Origin: Pseudomonas multiresinivorans | GTDB lineage: Bacteria; Pseudomonadota; Gammaproteobacteria; Pseudomonadales; Pseudomonadaceae | Assembly: GCF_012971725.1 (NCBI RefSeq) | Contig: NZ_CP048833.1 | Location: 3,720,001 to 3,784,000, forward strand | DNA: 64,000 nt | Direction of reading: 5' to 3' | Shown: piece after piece, positions 56,077 through 64,000 of the stretch | Layout of the letters: every line of letters begins with the position of its first letter | How positions within the stretch are numbered: position 1 is the stretch's first letter | Notes under the pieces: model-generated | What the model saw: only the letters and a program-made list of their open reading frames with translations | What the model was told of the DNA's origin: nothing | The model's database searches: none | Position numbers and translations under genes: made by a program

Positions 56077-57228
56077 ATGACCGCCAAAGCCCTTCGCACC
56101 TGGTACCTGGTGCACAAGTGGACCAGCCTGATCTCCACGGTATTTCTGCTGATGCTCTGCCTCACGGGCCTGCCGCTGATCTTCCATGAAGAGATCGAGC
56201 ACACCTTCGAGCCGCACCCGGAGCTCAAGCCGCTCACCGAGCAGTCGCCGAAGATCGACTACGACGACGTGGTGGCCCGCGCCCTGGCGAAACGGCCCGG
56301 CGAAGTGGTGCGTTTCGTGTTCTGGGAACAGGACGATCCGCTGGGCGCGGTCCTCACGGCTCCGACCCTGGTGCCGCCGCCGGAGGATGGCCACATCCAG
56401 CCCTTCGACGCTCGCACCGGGGAGTTCTTCGACCCGCTGCCGCCGCCGGGCGGCTTCATGCACATCATGTTGAAGCTGCACACCGACCTGTTCATGGGCC
56501 TGCCCGGCTACCTGTTCCTCGGTTTCATGGGCCTGCTGCTGGTGGCGTCGCTGGTCTCGGGCGTCGTGGTCTACACGCCGTTCATGCGCAAGCTGGACTT
56601 CGCCACCGTGCGCTCCCAGCGCAGCTCGCGACTGAAATGGCTGGACCTGCACAACGTGCTGGGCATCGTCACCCTCGCCTGGGTGCTGGTGGTCGGGGTC
56701 ACCGGAGTGATCAACACCCTGGCGCTGCCGATCCTGATGCTCTGGCAAGGCGGCCAGCTGGCCGAGATGACCGCGCCGTACAAGGACGCGCCGCCGCTGG
56801 AGAGCCTCGGCTCGCTGCACAAGGCCATCGATACCGCCCGCAAGGCCGCGCCGGACATGGAAATCAGCTTCGTCGGCTTCCCCGGCACGCAGTTCAGCAG
56901 CAAGCACCACTACGCCGTGTTCATGCGCGGCAACACGCCACTCACCGAGCGCCTGCTCAAGCCCGCACTGGTGGATGCCGAAACCGGCGAACTGACCGAC
57001 ATGCGCGAGATGCCGCTGTACGTGAAGACGCTGCTGCTGTCCCAGCCGCTGCACTTCGGCGACTACGGCGGCATGCCGCTGAAGATCGTCTGGGCGCTGC
57101 TGGACATAGTCAGCATCGTCATCCTCGCCAGCGGCCTGTACCTGTGGCTCGGCCGGCGCCGCACGCCCATCGAGAAACGCCTGGCGGAACTGGATTCCGG
57201 CGGCCTGAACACGGAGATCAAGGCATGA
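56077..57228 (+). CDS. PepSY-domain membrane protein, putative siderophore-iron reductase
   Basis: 383 residues with about four membrane helices. N-terminal LRTWYLVHKWTSLISTVFLLMLCLTGLPLIFHEEI, a helix pair in the middle (LFLGFMGLLLVASLVSGVVVYTPF and LHNVLGIVTLAWVLVVGVTGVINTLALP), and a last helix near 345-365. The PepSY-associated TM family includes FoxB and related proteins that help free iron from siderophores at the inner membrane, probably by haem-based reduction; conserved His in VHKW, KLHTD and LHNV are candidate ligands. It starts 20 bases after the receptor gene. Confidence 0.88.
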   Translation: MTAKALRTWYLVHKWTSLISTVFLLMLCLTGLPLIFHEEIEHTFEPHPELKPLTEQSPKIDYDDVVARALAKRPGEVVRFVFWEQDDPLGAVLTAPTLVPPPEDGHIQPFDARTGEFFDPLPPPGGFMHIMLKLHTDLFMGLPGYLFLGFMGLLLVASLVSGVVVYTPFMRKLDFATVRSQRSSRLKWLDLHNVLGIVTLAWVLVVGVTGVINTLALPILMLWQGGQLAEMTAPYKDAPPLESLGSLHKAIDTARKAAPDMEISFVGFPGTQFSSKHHYAVFMRGNTPLTERLLKPALVDAETGELTDMREMPLYVKTLLLSQPLHFGDYGGMPLKIVWALLDIVSIVILASGLYLWLGRRRTPIEKRLAELDSGGLNTEIKA

Positions 57229-57416
57229 GACGCGGACTCTGGATGATCTTCCGCTGGCCCCTCGCGCTGGCCGTGTTGAGCACCTTTGGGCTGCTCTCCG
57301 CGCTGCTCGGCGATGGGGTTTTCGACGTGCTGTCGTGGATTTCCCTTGGTGTTCCGCTGCTGCTGATCGTCTTTGTAGGGATGAGAATGCCCCGTCGACC
57401 CAAGGAGCCCCGCTGA
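57225..57416 (+). CDS. Small two-helix membrane protein
   Basis: 63 residues, ATG 57225 overlapping the PepSY gene stop by 4 bases. Two hydrophobic helices (WPLALAVLSTFGLLSALLG and VLSWISLGVPLLLIVFVGM) with a basic tail MPRRPKEPR. Small proteins of this kind commonly sit after PepSY genes in siderophore clusters; their role is unknown. AAGG lies 3-6 bases upstream. The stop is 1 base before the MFS start. Confidence 0.8.
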   Translation: MRRGLWMIFRWPLALAVLSTFGLLSALLGDGVFDVLSWISLGVPLLLIVFVGMRMPRRPKEPR

Positions 57417-57417
57417 A

Positions 57418-58614
57418 ATGACCGCCATGCCACCCCAGGCGCCGACCCTGAACCTGCGCCCACTGATGTTCGAGACCTTCGTCTGCACGGTGGCAGTGAT
57501 GTCCTTCGTCGCGCTGATCGGCCCGGTGGCGCGCACCCTGGGCCTGGCGCCCTGGCAAGCGGGCATGACCGTGACCGTCGGCGGCATCGCCTGGATGCTC
57601 ATGGCCCGCGTCTGGGGCATCGCCAGCGACCGCCTGGGCCGCCGCCGCGTGCTGCTCAGCGGCCTGGCCGGCTTTGCCTTGACCTATGCCCTGCTCTGCG
57701 CCTTCATGGCCCTGGCGCTGAACACCTCGATGTCACCGCTGCCGGCATTCATCGGCATCGTTGCACTGCGAGGGTTGGCGGGCGGTTTCTACGCCGCCGT
57801 GCCTGCCTGCTCGGCGGCGCTGGTGGCTGACCATGTGAGCGCCGACAAACGCGCCTCCGCTATGGCCGGGCTCGGCGCGGCGAGCGCCGTGGGCATGGTG
57901 GTCGGCCCGAGCTTCGCCGGCCTGCTGGCCATGCTCGGTCTGGCCCTGCCGCTGCTGCTGACCTGCCTGCTGCCATTGCTGGCCCTGGCCGTCCTGTGGA
58001 AGTGGCTGCCCGACAGCCAGCGCCTCAGCGAACGCAAGGGCCCTGCCCTGGCAATTACAGACCGGCGCCTGCGCCGCTCGCTGACCCTGGGCTTCATCGC
58101 CATGGTCTGCGTCACCGTCGCACAGATGACCGTCGGCTTCTTCGCCCTCGACCGCCTGCAACTGCCACCCGCTGATGCCGCCCGCGTCGCCGGCATCGCC
58201 TTGACCTCAGTGGGTGTGGCGCTGATCTGCGCGCAGATGCTGGTACGCAAGCTGAACTGGGCACCTCTGCGGCTGATTGGCGTGGGCGGCGTGATTTCCG
58301 CACTGGGCTTTGCCTCGGTGTGCATCGCCGTCGCACCGTGGATGCTCTACGCATCCTGCTTCGTCGCTGCTGCCGGCATGGGCTGGGTCTTCCCCGCCGT
58401 CTCGGCGCTGAACGCCAACGCCGTGGAGGCCGACGAACAGGGCGCCGCCGCCGGCAGCCTGGTCGCCGTGCACGGCCTGGGCATGATCACCGGCCCGCTG
58501 CTGGGCACCCTGCTGCACCAGGTCGATAGCCGCGCGCCTTACCTGCTGATTGCCGTGCTGCTGGTCCTGGGCGTGGCCTGGACCGTGCTGCCGCGCAAGG
58601 GCACCGTTGCATGA
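57418..58614 (+). CDS. MFS transporter, likely siderophore importer or exporter
   Basis: 398 residues with about 12 helices. Motif A-like DRLGRRRVLLSGLAG after helix 2, a helix-5 GLGAASAVGMVVGPSFAGLL, and a C-half HGLGMITGPLLGTLLH. Related to MFS proteins in siderophore clusters that move siderophore or its breakdown products across the inner membrane. It is preceded by 1 base and overlaps the esterase gene by 4 bases, so the whole block is one transcript. Direction of transport cannot be read from sequence. Confidence 0.88.
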   Translation: MTAMPPQAPTLNLRPLMFETFVCTVAVMSFVALIGPVARTLGLAPWQAGMTVTVGGIAWMLMARVWGIASDRLGRRRVLLSGLAGFALTYALLCAFMALALNTSMSPLPAFIGIVALRGLAGGFYAAVPACSAALVADHVSADKRASAMAGLGAASAVGMVVGPSFAGLLAMLGLALPLLLTCLLPLLALAVLWKWLPDSQRLSERKGPALAITDRRLRRSLTLGFIAMVCVTVAQMTVGFFALDRLQLPPADAARVAGIALTSVGVALICAQMLVRKLNWAPLRLIGVGGVISALGFASVCIAVAPWMLYASCFVAAAGMGWVFPAVSALNANAVEADEQGAAAGSLVAVHGLGMITGPLLGTLLHQVDSRAPYLLIAVLLVLGVAWTVLPRKGTVA

Positions 58615-60236
58615 TGATCGCCGACGGCCTGCTGCTGGTGCTGCTCGCCGTCGCCCTGCTGGGTTGGTGGCTGCGCCGCCGCCCGCTGGCGCTCGGCTCT
58701 GCCCTGCTGGCGCTGGTCGTGGCGCTCTACGACGTCTGGGATGATCGCTGGCAAGCCGGCATGGCAGCCGCCACCGCCCTGCTGCTGATCCTCGGGCTGC
58801 TGTTGCGGAGAAAGCGCCCGGCTCGGGTACCGGTCTGGTCAGGGATATTCTTCACCCTGCTGGTGGGTGTGGCCGGCGCCGCCTTGTCCTTCTTCCCGGT
58901 GTCACCGATGCCCAAGCCCAGCGGGCCCTATCCGGTGGGCGTGCGTGACTTCGAGCTGATCGACCCCAGTCGCACCGGCCTGCTCGGCGCCTCCGCCGGC
59001 AAGGCTCGCCGGCTGCTGGTGCGTGTCTGGTACCCGGCGACGCCGGCCGTGGGCGCGCAACCGCGCAACTATTTCAGCGACGCCGAAAGCCGCAGCACCG
59101 CACGCGGCTTCGGCGAGCTGTTGCATTTTCCACCGCTGCTCACGCACCTTCGCCACCTGCGCACCAATTCCTACGAGAGCGCCCCGCTGCGGGATGCCCC
59201 TGGCCGCCTGCCCGTGGTGTTCTACAGCCATGGCTATGGCTCCTTTGCCGGCATGAACGGACGGATCATGGAGGAACTCGCCAGCCACGGTTATGCGGTT
59301 TATTCCGTGCAGCACACCGGCGACGCCTCGCCCACGCTGTTCCCCAACGGTGAAGTGGCGCCCACCGACCCGGCGCTCTACGACCACCTGCGCGATGCCT
59401 TCGACCACGGTTTCTCCCCGCTCCTGTTGCAAGGCTACGGCGAAGACGACCAGGGCCGTCGCCTGGACGGCCAGTTGCGCTTCGCCACCGAGCTCAAGCC
59501 ACCGGCGGACCGCGCCATCCACCTCAGCGCGCCGATCTGGCTGGCCGACCGGTTGTTCGTCCACGATCGCCTGCAGTCAGGTGAAGTGCCGCCAAACGTG
59601 GCCGACCTGGTAGCCGCCAGCGATTTCAGCCACGTCGGCGAGATGGGCATGTCCTTCGGCGGCTCGACCACCGGCGCGGTGTGCATGGTCGACAAGCGCT
59701 GCGCCGCGGCGGTGAACCTCGATGGCGGCGACTTCGACTTCACACCGTTCGACGAGGACCTGCCGGTGCCGCTGTTGATGCTGCATTCGGACCTGTCGTT
59801 GTTCTATCGCATGCTGGGGCTCACCCCACCGGCACAACTTCGTAGCTTCAACGACTTCTCCTACGAACGTATCGAGCACGCCGGGCAGAATCCGCGCATC
59901 CATCGTCTGGTCATGCGCGATGCGTTGCACGCCGGCCTCACCGACAATGCGCTGTACCTGCGCCGGCCACTGCGCGACAGGCTGATCGGCAGCGCACCCA
60001 CCGACGTGCTGATCGAGGCCCCCGCGACGCTGGTACTGGGCTTCTTCGATCACTATCTGCGCGGCCGCGACAACGGCTTCCCGCAGGCGCAAATGGCGCC
60101 GTATGCCGACTGGCTGACGCCCTACAGCAATCGCGCGGTGAGCCAATGGTGGGCGGGCCTGCCGGAGGCCGAACGGGCACGGTTGCAGGAGCGCATTCGC
60201 GCGATGCAGGCCCAGCGGCGGGCACTGGACAAATAG
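58611..60236 (+). CDS. Membrane-anchored PAF-acetylhydrolase-like serine esterase
   Basis: 541 residues. Three or four N-terminal helices (about 5-22, 27-43, 48-66, 78-97) are followed by a hydrolase domain of the platelet-activating-factor acetylhydrolase (isoform II) / dienelactone hydrolase type: GVRDFELIDPSR, LLVRVWYPATP, LPVVFYSHGYGSFAGMNGRIMEELASHGY, the nucleophile S348 in GMSFGGSTTG, acid near VNLDGGDFDF, and a late His (DALHAGLTD). It starts at ATG 58611 in a 4-base overlap with the MFS gene. Its place at the end of a siderophore operon suggests that it cuts an ester-bearing siderophore to free iron, which is inference; no siderophore esterase of this family is known to me. Confidence 0.85.
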   Translation: MMIADGLLLVLLAVALLGWWLRRRPLALGSALLALVVALYDVWDDRWQAGMAAATALLLILGLLLRRKRPARVPVWSGIFFTLLVGVAGAALSFFPVSPMPKPSGPYPVGVRDFELIDPSRTGLLGASAGKARRLLVRVWYPATPAVGAQPRNYFSDAESRSTARGFGELLHFPPLLTHLRHLRTNSYESAPLRDAPGRLPVVFYSHGYGSFAGMNGRIMEELASHGYAVYSVQHTGDASPTLFPNGEVAPTDPALYDHLRDAFDHGFSPLLLQGYGEDDQGRRLDGQLRFATELKPPADRAIHLSAPIWLADRLFVHDRLQSGEVPPNVADLVAASDFSHVGEMGMSFGGSTTGAVCMVDKRCAAAVNLDGGDFDFTPFDEDLPVPLLMLHSDLSLFYRMLGLTPPAQLRSFNDFSYERIEHAGQNPRIHRLVMRDALHAGLTDNALYLRRPLRDRLIGSAPTDVLIEAPATLVLGFFDHYLRGRDNGFPQAQMAPYADWLTPYSNRAVSQWWAGLPEAERARLQERIRAMQAQRRALDK

Positions 60237-60268
60237 GTCCGATCACGGATCGGCATGTGCGGGCACCC

Positions 60269-60333
60269 ATCGCGGACGAAGTCCGCTCCTACAGGAACTT
60301 CCATGAGCGTAGGAGCGGACTCCGTCCGCGATA
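60269..60333. repeat. REP pair, GAGCGGAC class, reversed arrangement
   Basis: Unit 60269-60292 (CGCGGACGAAGTCCGCTCCT) comes first and GTAGGAGCGGACTCCGTCCG (60309 on) second, so the CTCCTAC and GTAGGAG ends face each other. All other pairs in the window have the opposite arrangement. Confidence 0.8.
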
Positions 60334-60364
60334 GTCGGGTCTGGCTCAGAAGGCCAGCATCGAA

Positions 60365-61150
60365 TCACGCATGCCAGCAGCGATACCAGCCATCCTGCTC
60401 GGTCACTTTCAGCGGAGCCTGGTACAGCGCCGACAGGTTTTCGCTGGTCAGAATCTCCGCCTTCGGCCCGTCGGCCACGACCTTGCCGTTGGCGATCAGC
60501 ACCACCCGTTCGATTTCCGGAATGATCTCGTCGAGGTGATGGGTAGTGATGATCATCGCGTGCTCCGGGCCGCAGAAGCGTCGAAGCAGGGTGAGCATCT
60601 GCAGGCTGGCGCCCATGTCCAGGCCATTGGCCGGCTCATCGAGGATCAGCGCACGGGGTTCGTGGATGAGCGCGCGGGCCAGCAGCAGGCGGCGCTTCTG
60701 CCCGGTCGACAGGCGCTGGAACATGCGTTCGGCGTAGCCGTCCATCTCCACCTGGGCCAGCATCTCGCGCGCCTTCTCCGCCTGTTCCGGCGTTGGCTGC
60801 AGATGACCGTGGCTGCCGATGGCGCCGAAGAAACCGGAGATCACCACGTCCAGCGCCTGGGTGAAGGGTGTGTAGTCTTCCTGCAGGTCCTGGGAGACGA
60901 AGCCGATGCGGCTGCGCAGGTCCCACAGGGTGACGTTCTGCAGACCGAACAGGTTCAGCGAGCTGTCCGGGCGATCCACCGGATAGAGTTCGCGGCTGAT
61001 CAGCTTGAGCAGCGTGCTCTTGCCAGCGCCGTTGGGGCCGAGGATGGCGACCTTCTCGCCTTCGCCGATATGCAGGGAAAAACCATCCAGCACGCGGGTC
61101 TGCTGCTGGTAGGCGGTGACGTTGTTGAAGTCGATCATGGGGCGTTTCAT
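60365..61150 (-). CDS. Stand-alone ABC ATPase (ModF/YlmA-like)
   Basis: 261 residues. Single nucleotide-binding domain: Walker A LGPNGAGKST (about 37-46), Q-loop FVSQDLQEDY, signature RLSTGQKRR, Walker B ALILDEPANGLD, switch His in TTHHLDEI. No permease lies next to it. The family includes molybdenum- or iron-linked orphan ATPases; no role can be assigned. Two in-frame starts exist (61150 and MIDFNN at 61138); neither has a good ribosome site. It is convergent with the esterase gene and divergent from the small membrane protein at 61260. Confidence 0.88.
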   Translation of the reverse strand: MKRPMIDFNNVTAYQQQTRVLDGFSLHIGEGEKVAILGPNGAGKSTLLKLISRELYPVDRPDSSLNLFGLQNVTLWDLRSRIGFVSQDLQEDYTPFTQALDVVISGFFGAIGSHGHLQPTPEQAEKAREMLAQVEMDGYAERMFQRLSTGQKRRLLLARALIHEPRALILDEPANGLDMGASLQMLTLLRRFCGPEHAMIITTHHLDEIIPEIERVVLIANGKVVADGPKAEILTSENLSALYQAPLKVTEQDGWYRCWHA

Positions 61151-61259
61151 GTCCGGGGCTGGGGCAGCCGCTGACAGTAGGCTCCTTGGGCGAGCGACTC
61201 AAGCCCTGGTTGAATCGGAACTACGCTTTCCAGACTTCCCACGACAGCGAGCGCGCGTC

Positions 61260-61601
61260 ATGAACGAGCCGGAAACGCCCTCCCTGGACGACGACATCTG
61301 CGTCCACATCTTCTCCGTCTCCGCCACCATGGTCGGCGTGTGCCTGACCGTGATCGGGATCATCCGGGTGATCCTCACCCTGCGCCGGGAAGACCTGATC
61401 ATCGATGACATGGTGGCCGTCAACATGATGTTCTATGTGGTCTCGGCCTTCTGCTCCTACTGGAGCCTGCGCACCCACCGTACCCTTCGCGGCCGGCGGA
61501 TGATGCACATCGCCGATGCGGTGTTCCTGTTCGCACTGGTGTTCACCGGCTTCAATGCCGGCTTCATCACCTGGGCGATGACCTCCACCCCGACACCCTG
61601 A
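61260..61601 (+). CDS. Small membrane protein of unknown function
   Basis: 113 residues with about three hydrophobic helices: VHIFSVSATMVGVCLTVIGIIRVILTL (about 14-40), DDMVAVNMMFYVVSAFCSYWSLRT (49-72) and IADAVFLFALVFTGFNAGFITWAM (84-107). The N-terminus is acidic (MNEPETPSLDDD). I do not recognise the family beyond a general resemblance to small conserved proteobacterial membrane proteins. The ATG at 61260 is chosen because the acidic start and first helix follow; a longer frame reaches into the divergent promoter. It is convergent with the acyl-CoA dehydrogenase gene, sharing the terminator. Confidence 0.7.
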   Translation: MNEPETPSLDDDICVHIFSVSATMVGVCLTVIGIIRVILTLRREDLIIDDMVAVNMMFYVVSAFCSYWSLRTHRTLRGRRMMHIADAVFLFALVFTGFNAGFITWAMTSTPTP

Positions 61602-61625
61602 AAAAAGGGCCACCCGCGGTGGCCC
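61601..61625 (-). terminator. Terminator of the acyl-CoA dehydrogenase pair
   Basis: On the minus strand GGGCCACC, GCG loop, GGTGGCCC (61625-61607), then six T (61606-61601). It lies 26 bases after the stop codon at 61651 and overlaps the stop of the convergent gene. Confidence 0.85.
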
Positions 61626-61650
61626 GAGAAGGGACGTCTGGACGCTTGCC

Positions 61651-62796
61651 TCAGTCTGCCGGCGCCATCAGTTCGCTGAAGACCTGAAGGTGATGATCAT
61701 CGTCGCCGAACTGACGCGCCACCATCCACAGGTGCTTGGCGTGGTGCGACAGCTGGTACTCCCAGGTCAGGCCGATGCCCCCGTGCAGTTGCACGCTTTC
61801 GTCGGCGATCAGGCGCGCGGCGCGGCTGACGATGTACTTCGCCGCGGCCAGCGCCCGGCTGCGCTCATCGCTGTCGGGCTCGTCCGCCATGCAGGCCGCG
61901 AGCAGTGCCATGGAGCTGGCCTGGTCCAGTTCGATTCGCATATCCACCATGCGGTGCTGCAGCGCCTGGAACTTGCCGATGACGCTGCCGAACTGCTGGC
62001 GGGTCTTGAGATAATCGAGCGTCAGCGCGCAGGCGGCTTCCATGCTGCCGACCGCTTCGGCGCACTGCGCCGCGACGGCCCGCCCCTGCTGGTAGCGCAA
62101 CGCCGGCAGCGCCTCGCCCTCGAGGCCCAGCAGCGCGGCACGCGGGACGAAGACCTGGTCCAGGTAGAGCTCGCAGGCCATGCGCCCATCGAGCGTGGGA
62201 AATTCGCGCCGGACGATGCCCGCGCTGGCCGGATCAACCAGGAACAGGCTGATGCCCTGTTCGTCCCGAGCGCCGCCGGCGGTGCGTGCCGACAGCAGGA
62301 TCAACCCGGCGCTCTGGCCACCGAACACCACGCTCTTGCGCCCGTCCAGCAACCAGCCGCCGGCGGTCGGGCTCGCGGTGCAGCAAACATCGTGCAACTG
62401 GTAGTGGCTCTGCGGCTCCTCCAGGGCGACCGCCAGTTGCAGCTCGCCCGCGGCCACGCGCGTCAGCAGGTCGTCACGCTGCGCAGCGCTGCCCAGTTGC
62501 GCCACCAGGCCGCCGCCGAATATCACCGACTGCAGGTACGGCTCCAGGCACAGGCCACGACCAAGCTCGGCGCAGATCAGGCCCATTTCCACACCCTGGC
62601 CGCCGAAGCCGCCATGGGCCTCGTCGAACGGCACCGCGCACAGGCCCAGCTCGCCAAGCCGGGCCCAGAATGCCCGGCTGAAACCGCCAGGCTCGCGCCG
62701 ATAGGCCTCGCGCTGCTCGAAAGCATAGTTGTCACGCACCAGGCGGGCTGCGGTGTCCTGCAGCATCTGCTGCTCTTCGGTCAATTTGAAGTCCAT
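61651..62796 (-). CDS. Acyl-CoA dehydrogenase (small-subunit-like partner)
   Basis: 381 residues. FAD-dependent alpha,beta-dehydrogenation of an acyl-CoA or CoA-linked side chain. Starts MDFKLTEEQQMLQDTAARLVRDNYAFEQREAYRRE; mid-domain beta barrel; C-terminal helical domain with TRQQFGSVIGKFQALQHRMVDMRIELDQASSMALLAA and the ESVQLHGGIGLTWEYQLSHHAKHL motif for CoA and FAD binding. The catalytic Glu of medium-chain enzymes (late C-domain) is not evident, as in partners of heteromeric steroid or branched-acyl dehydrogenases. It starts 12 bases after its neighbour, so the two probably form a heterotetramer. Confidence 0.9.
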   Translation of the reverse strand: MDFKLTEEQQMLQDTAARLVRDNYAFEQREAYRREPGGFSRAFWARLGELGLCAVPFDEAHGGFGGQGVEMGLICAELGRGLCLEPYLQSVIFGGGLVAQLGSAAQRDDLLTRVAAGELQLAVALEEPQSHYQLHDVCCTASPTAGGWLLDGRKSVVFGGQSAGLILLSARTAGGARDEQGISLFLVDPASAGIVRREFPTLDGRMACELYLDQVFVPRAALLGLEGEALPALRYQQGRAVAAQCAEAVGSMEAACALTLDYLKTRQQFGSVIGKFQALQHRMVDMRIELDQASSMALLAACMADEPDSDERSRALAAAKYIVSRAARLIADESVQLHGGIGLTWEYQLSHHAKHLWMVARQFGDDDHHLQVFSELMAPAD

Positions 62797-62808
62797 ACGG
62801 TGGGCTCC

Positions 62809-64000
62809 TTACAGCTCGAGGATCATCTTGGCGATGATGTTCTTCTGGATTTCGTTGGAGCCGCCATAGATCGAAGCCTTGCGCGAATCCAGGTACTGGT
62901 AGGTGGCGGTGGCGCTGTCGGCGCTGTGCAGCACCGGTTCGTGCGATGCCTCGAAGCCCAGCTCATCCTCCAGGAACGGCAGCGCATAGGCGCCCACCGC
63001 CTTGGTCAGCAGATAGACGATCTGCTGGCGCACCTCGGTGCCCTTGATCTTGAGGATCGAGCTTTCCGCCCCGGGCACCCCGCCATCGCGGGCGGCGACC
63101 AGTGCGCGCAGGTTGCTCATGTCCGCCGCCATCAGTTGCATTTCGACAGCGGCCACCTGGGCGCGGAACAATGGGTCATCCAGCAATGGCCGGCCGTCTC
63201 GCAACTCCTGCGCCGCCACCTGCTTGAGCTTGCGCAGCAACACCTTGGTCTGGTTGATGCCGCCGATGCTGGTGCGTTCGTGGGTCAGCAGGTACTTGGC
63301 GCAGGTCCAGCCTTCGTTTTCGCGGCCCACCAGGTTTTCCGCCGGCACGCGCACATTGTCGAAGAACACCTCGTTGACTTCGTGCTCGCCATCCAGGGTG
63401 ATGATCGGCCGCACGGTGATGCCCGGCGTCTTCATGTCGATCAGCAGGAAGCTGATGCCGCGTTGCTGCGCGGCATCCGGGTCGGTGCGCACCAGGCAGA
63501 ACATCCAATCGGCGTAATGCGCCAGGGTGGTCCAGATCTTCTGGCCGTTCACCACATAGTGGTCACCCTCACGCACCGCGCGGGTCTTCAGCGATGCCAG
63601 GTCGGAGCCTGCCCCCGGCTCGGAATAGCCCTGGCACCACCAGTCGGAGCTGTCGAGGATGCGCGGCAGGAAACGCGCCTTCTGCTCGGGCGTGCCGAAC
63701 CGGATCAGCACCGGCGCCACCATCTTCACCCCGAAGGCGACTACTCGCGGCGCCCCGGCGGCGAAGCACTCCTCCTCGAAGATATGCTTCTCCACGGCAC
63801 TCCAGCCGGGGCCGCCGTATTCGGCCGGCCAACCTGGCGCGAGCCAGCCACGTGCGTTCAGTTTGCGCATCCACAGCACCTGGTCCTGCTTGCCCAGGCG
63901 CTTGCCCTGGAGGATGCGGCTCGCCAGCCGCTCGGGCAGCTCGGCACGGAGGAAGGCACGCGCCTCCTCGCGGAAAGCCTGTTCCTCAGGCGTGAAATGG
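62809..64000 (-). CDS. Acyl-CoA dehydrogenase (FadE17-like), cut by window end
   Basis: At least 396 residues are visible; the frame continues to the right edge with HFTPEEQAFREEARAFLRAELPERLASRIL, so only a few N-terminal residues are missing. Middle part WWCQGYSEPGAGSDLASLKTRAVREGDHYVVNGQKIWTT and the LAPGWPAEYGGPGWS segment are typical. The C-terminal domain ends SIYGGSNEIQKNIIAKMILEL, the standard CoA and FAD region. With the neighbouring gene this forms an ACAD pair of the kind used in sterol, terpenoid or aromatic side-chain catabolism. The usual start MDF(H/K)FTPEEQ would lie just outside. Confidence 0.92.
   Translation of the reverse strand, partial: HFTPEEQAFREEARAFLRAELPERLASRILQGKRLGKQDQVLWMRKLNARGWLAPGWPAEYGGPGWSAVEKHIFEEECFAAGAPRVVAFGVKMVAPVLIRFGTPEQKARFLPRILDSSDWWCQGYSEPGAGSDLASLKTRAVREGDHYVVNGQKIWTTLAHYADWMFCLVRTDPDAAQQRGISFLLIDMKTPGITVRPIITLDGEHEVNEVFFDNVRVPAENLVGRENEGWTCAKYLLTHERTSIGGINQTKVLLRKLKQVAAQELRDGRPLLDDPLFRAQVAAVEMQLMAADMSNLRALVAARDGGVPGAESSILKIKGTEVRQQIVYLLTKAVGAYALPFLEDELGFEASHEPVLHSADSATATYQYLDSRKASIYGGSNEIQKNIIAKMILEL

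Overview
The window is a 64 kb chromosomal stretch of a high-GC Pseudomonas, probably of the P. nitroreducens / P. citronellolis / P. knackmussii side of the genus. The evidence is OprD-family porins, a BapA adhesin locus in the same order as P. aeruginosa PA1874-PA1877, and a dense set of Pseudomonas REP palindromes with GTAGGAGCGAGC and GTAGGAGCGGAC heads. The species is inferred. I saw no rRNA, tRNA, CRISPR array, transposase or prophage gene.

Layout, left to right. 0-1.1 kb: 5' end of an OprD porin and a structured, terminator-ended candidate small RNA. 1.2-5.3 kb: HxlR regulator with an EmrAB-type efflux pair, then a convergent LysR gene. 5.3-6.9 kb: a YjhX/TopAI toxin and YjhQ acetyltransferase pair behind a leader that holds a promoter, an 8-codon leader ORF, a nested hairpin and an intrinsic terminator, followed by a second GNAT gene. 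7-11 kb: DUF2501 protein, glpQ and katG. 11-14.5 kb: amidohydrolase, arylesterase and ABM-domain membrane protein in one operon. 14.5-15.1 kb: a tandemly duplicated REP block. 15-22.3 kb: four regulators (winged-helix ATPase, GlxA type, LysR, AraC) around a YcaC hydrolase and a DoxX-OprD pair. 22.5-25.2 kb: a P2-like P-type ATPase with altered ion-site residues, then a REP-rich gap.

25.8-42.0 kb is one 16 kb leftward operon: a 3867-residue BapA-like adhesin with about 39 Ig-like repeats, followed by its TolC, ABC and HlyD type I secretion genes. An AT-rich regulatory gap with a perfect 10+10 palindrome lies upstream. 42.8-44.5 kb: mqo with a signal peptide. 45.2-52 kb: a GntR regulator, preceded by a large palindrome at its own start, then a polar amino-acid ABC transporter, a PotF-like binding protein, a cytoplasmic-type gamma-glutamyltransferase and an aldo/keto reductase. 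These look like uptake and intracellular cleavage of gamma-glutamyl compounds.

52.0-60.2 kb: a Fur-box-headed FecI-FecR-FecA system whose operon continues, by 1-4 base overlaps and gaps, into a PepSY membrane protein, a small membrane protein, an MFS transporter and a membrane-anchored PAF-acetylhydrolase-like esterase. This reads as a complete xenosiderophore capture, reduction, transport and hydrolysis unit. 60.4-64 kb: an orphan ABC ATPase, a small membrane protein and two acyl-CoA dehydrogenases, the last cut by the window end.

The most unusual items are the topAI-yjhQ leader, whose predicted peptide MLEIAVIR contains IAVI, close to the IFVI/IAVV macrolide-stalling motifs of erm leaders, and ends inside the 5' arm of a hairpin; the siderophore module with a membrane esterase; the candidate sRNA; and the palindromes at the bapA and gntR promoters.
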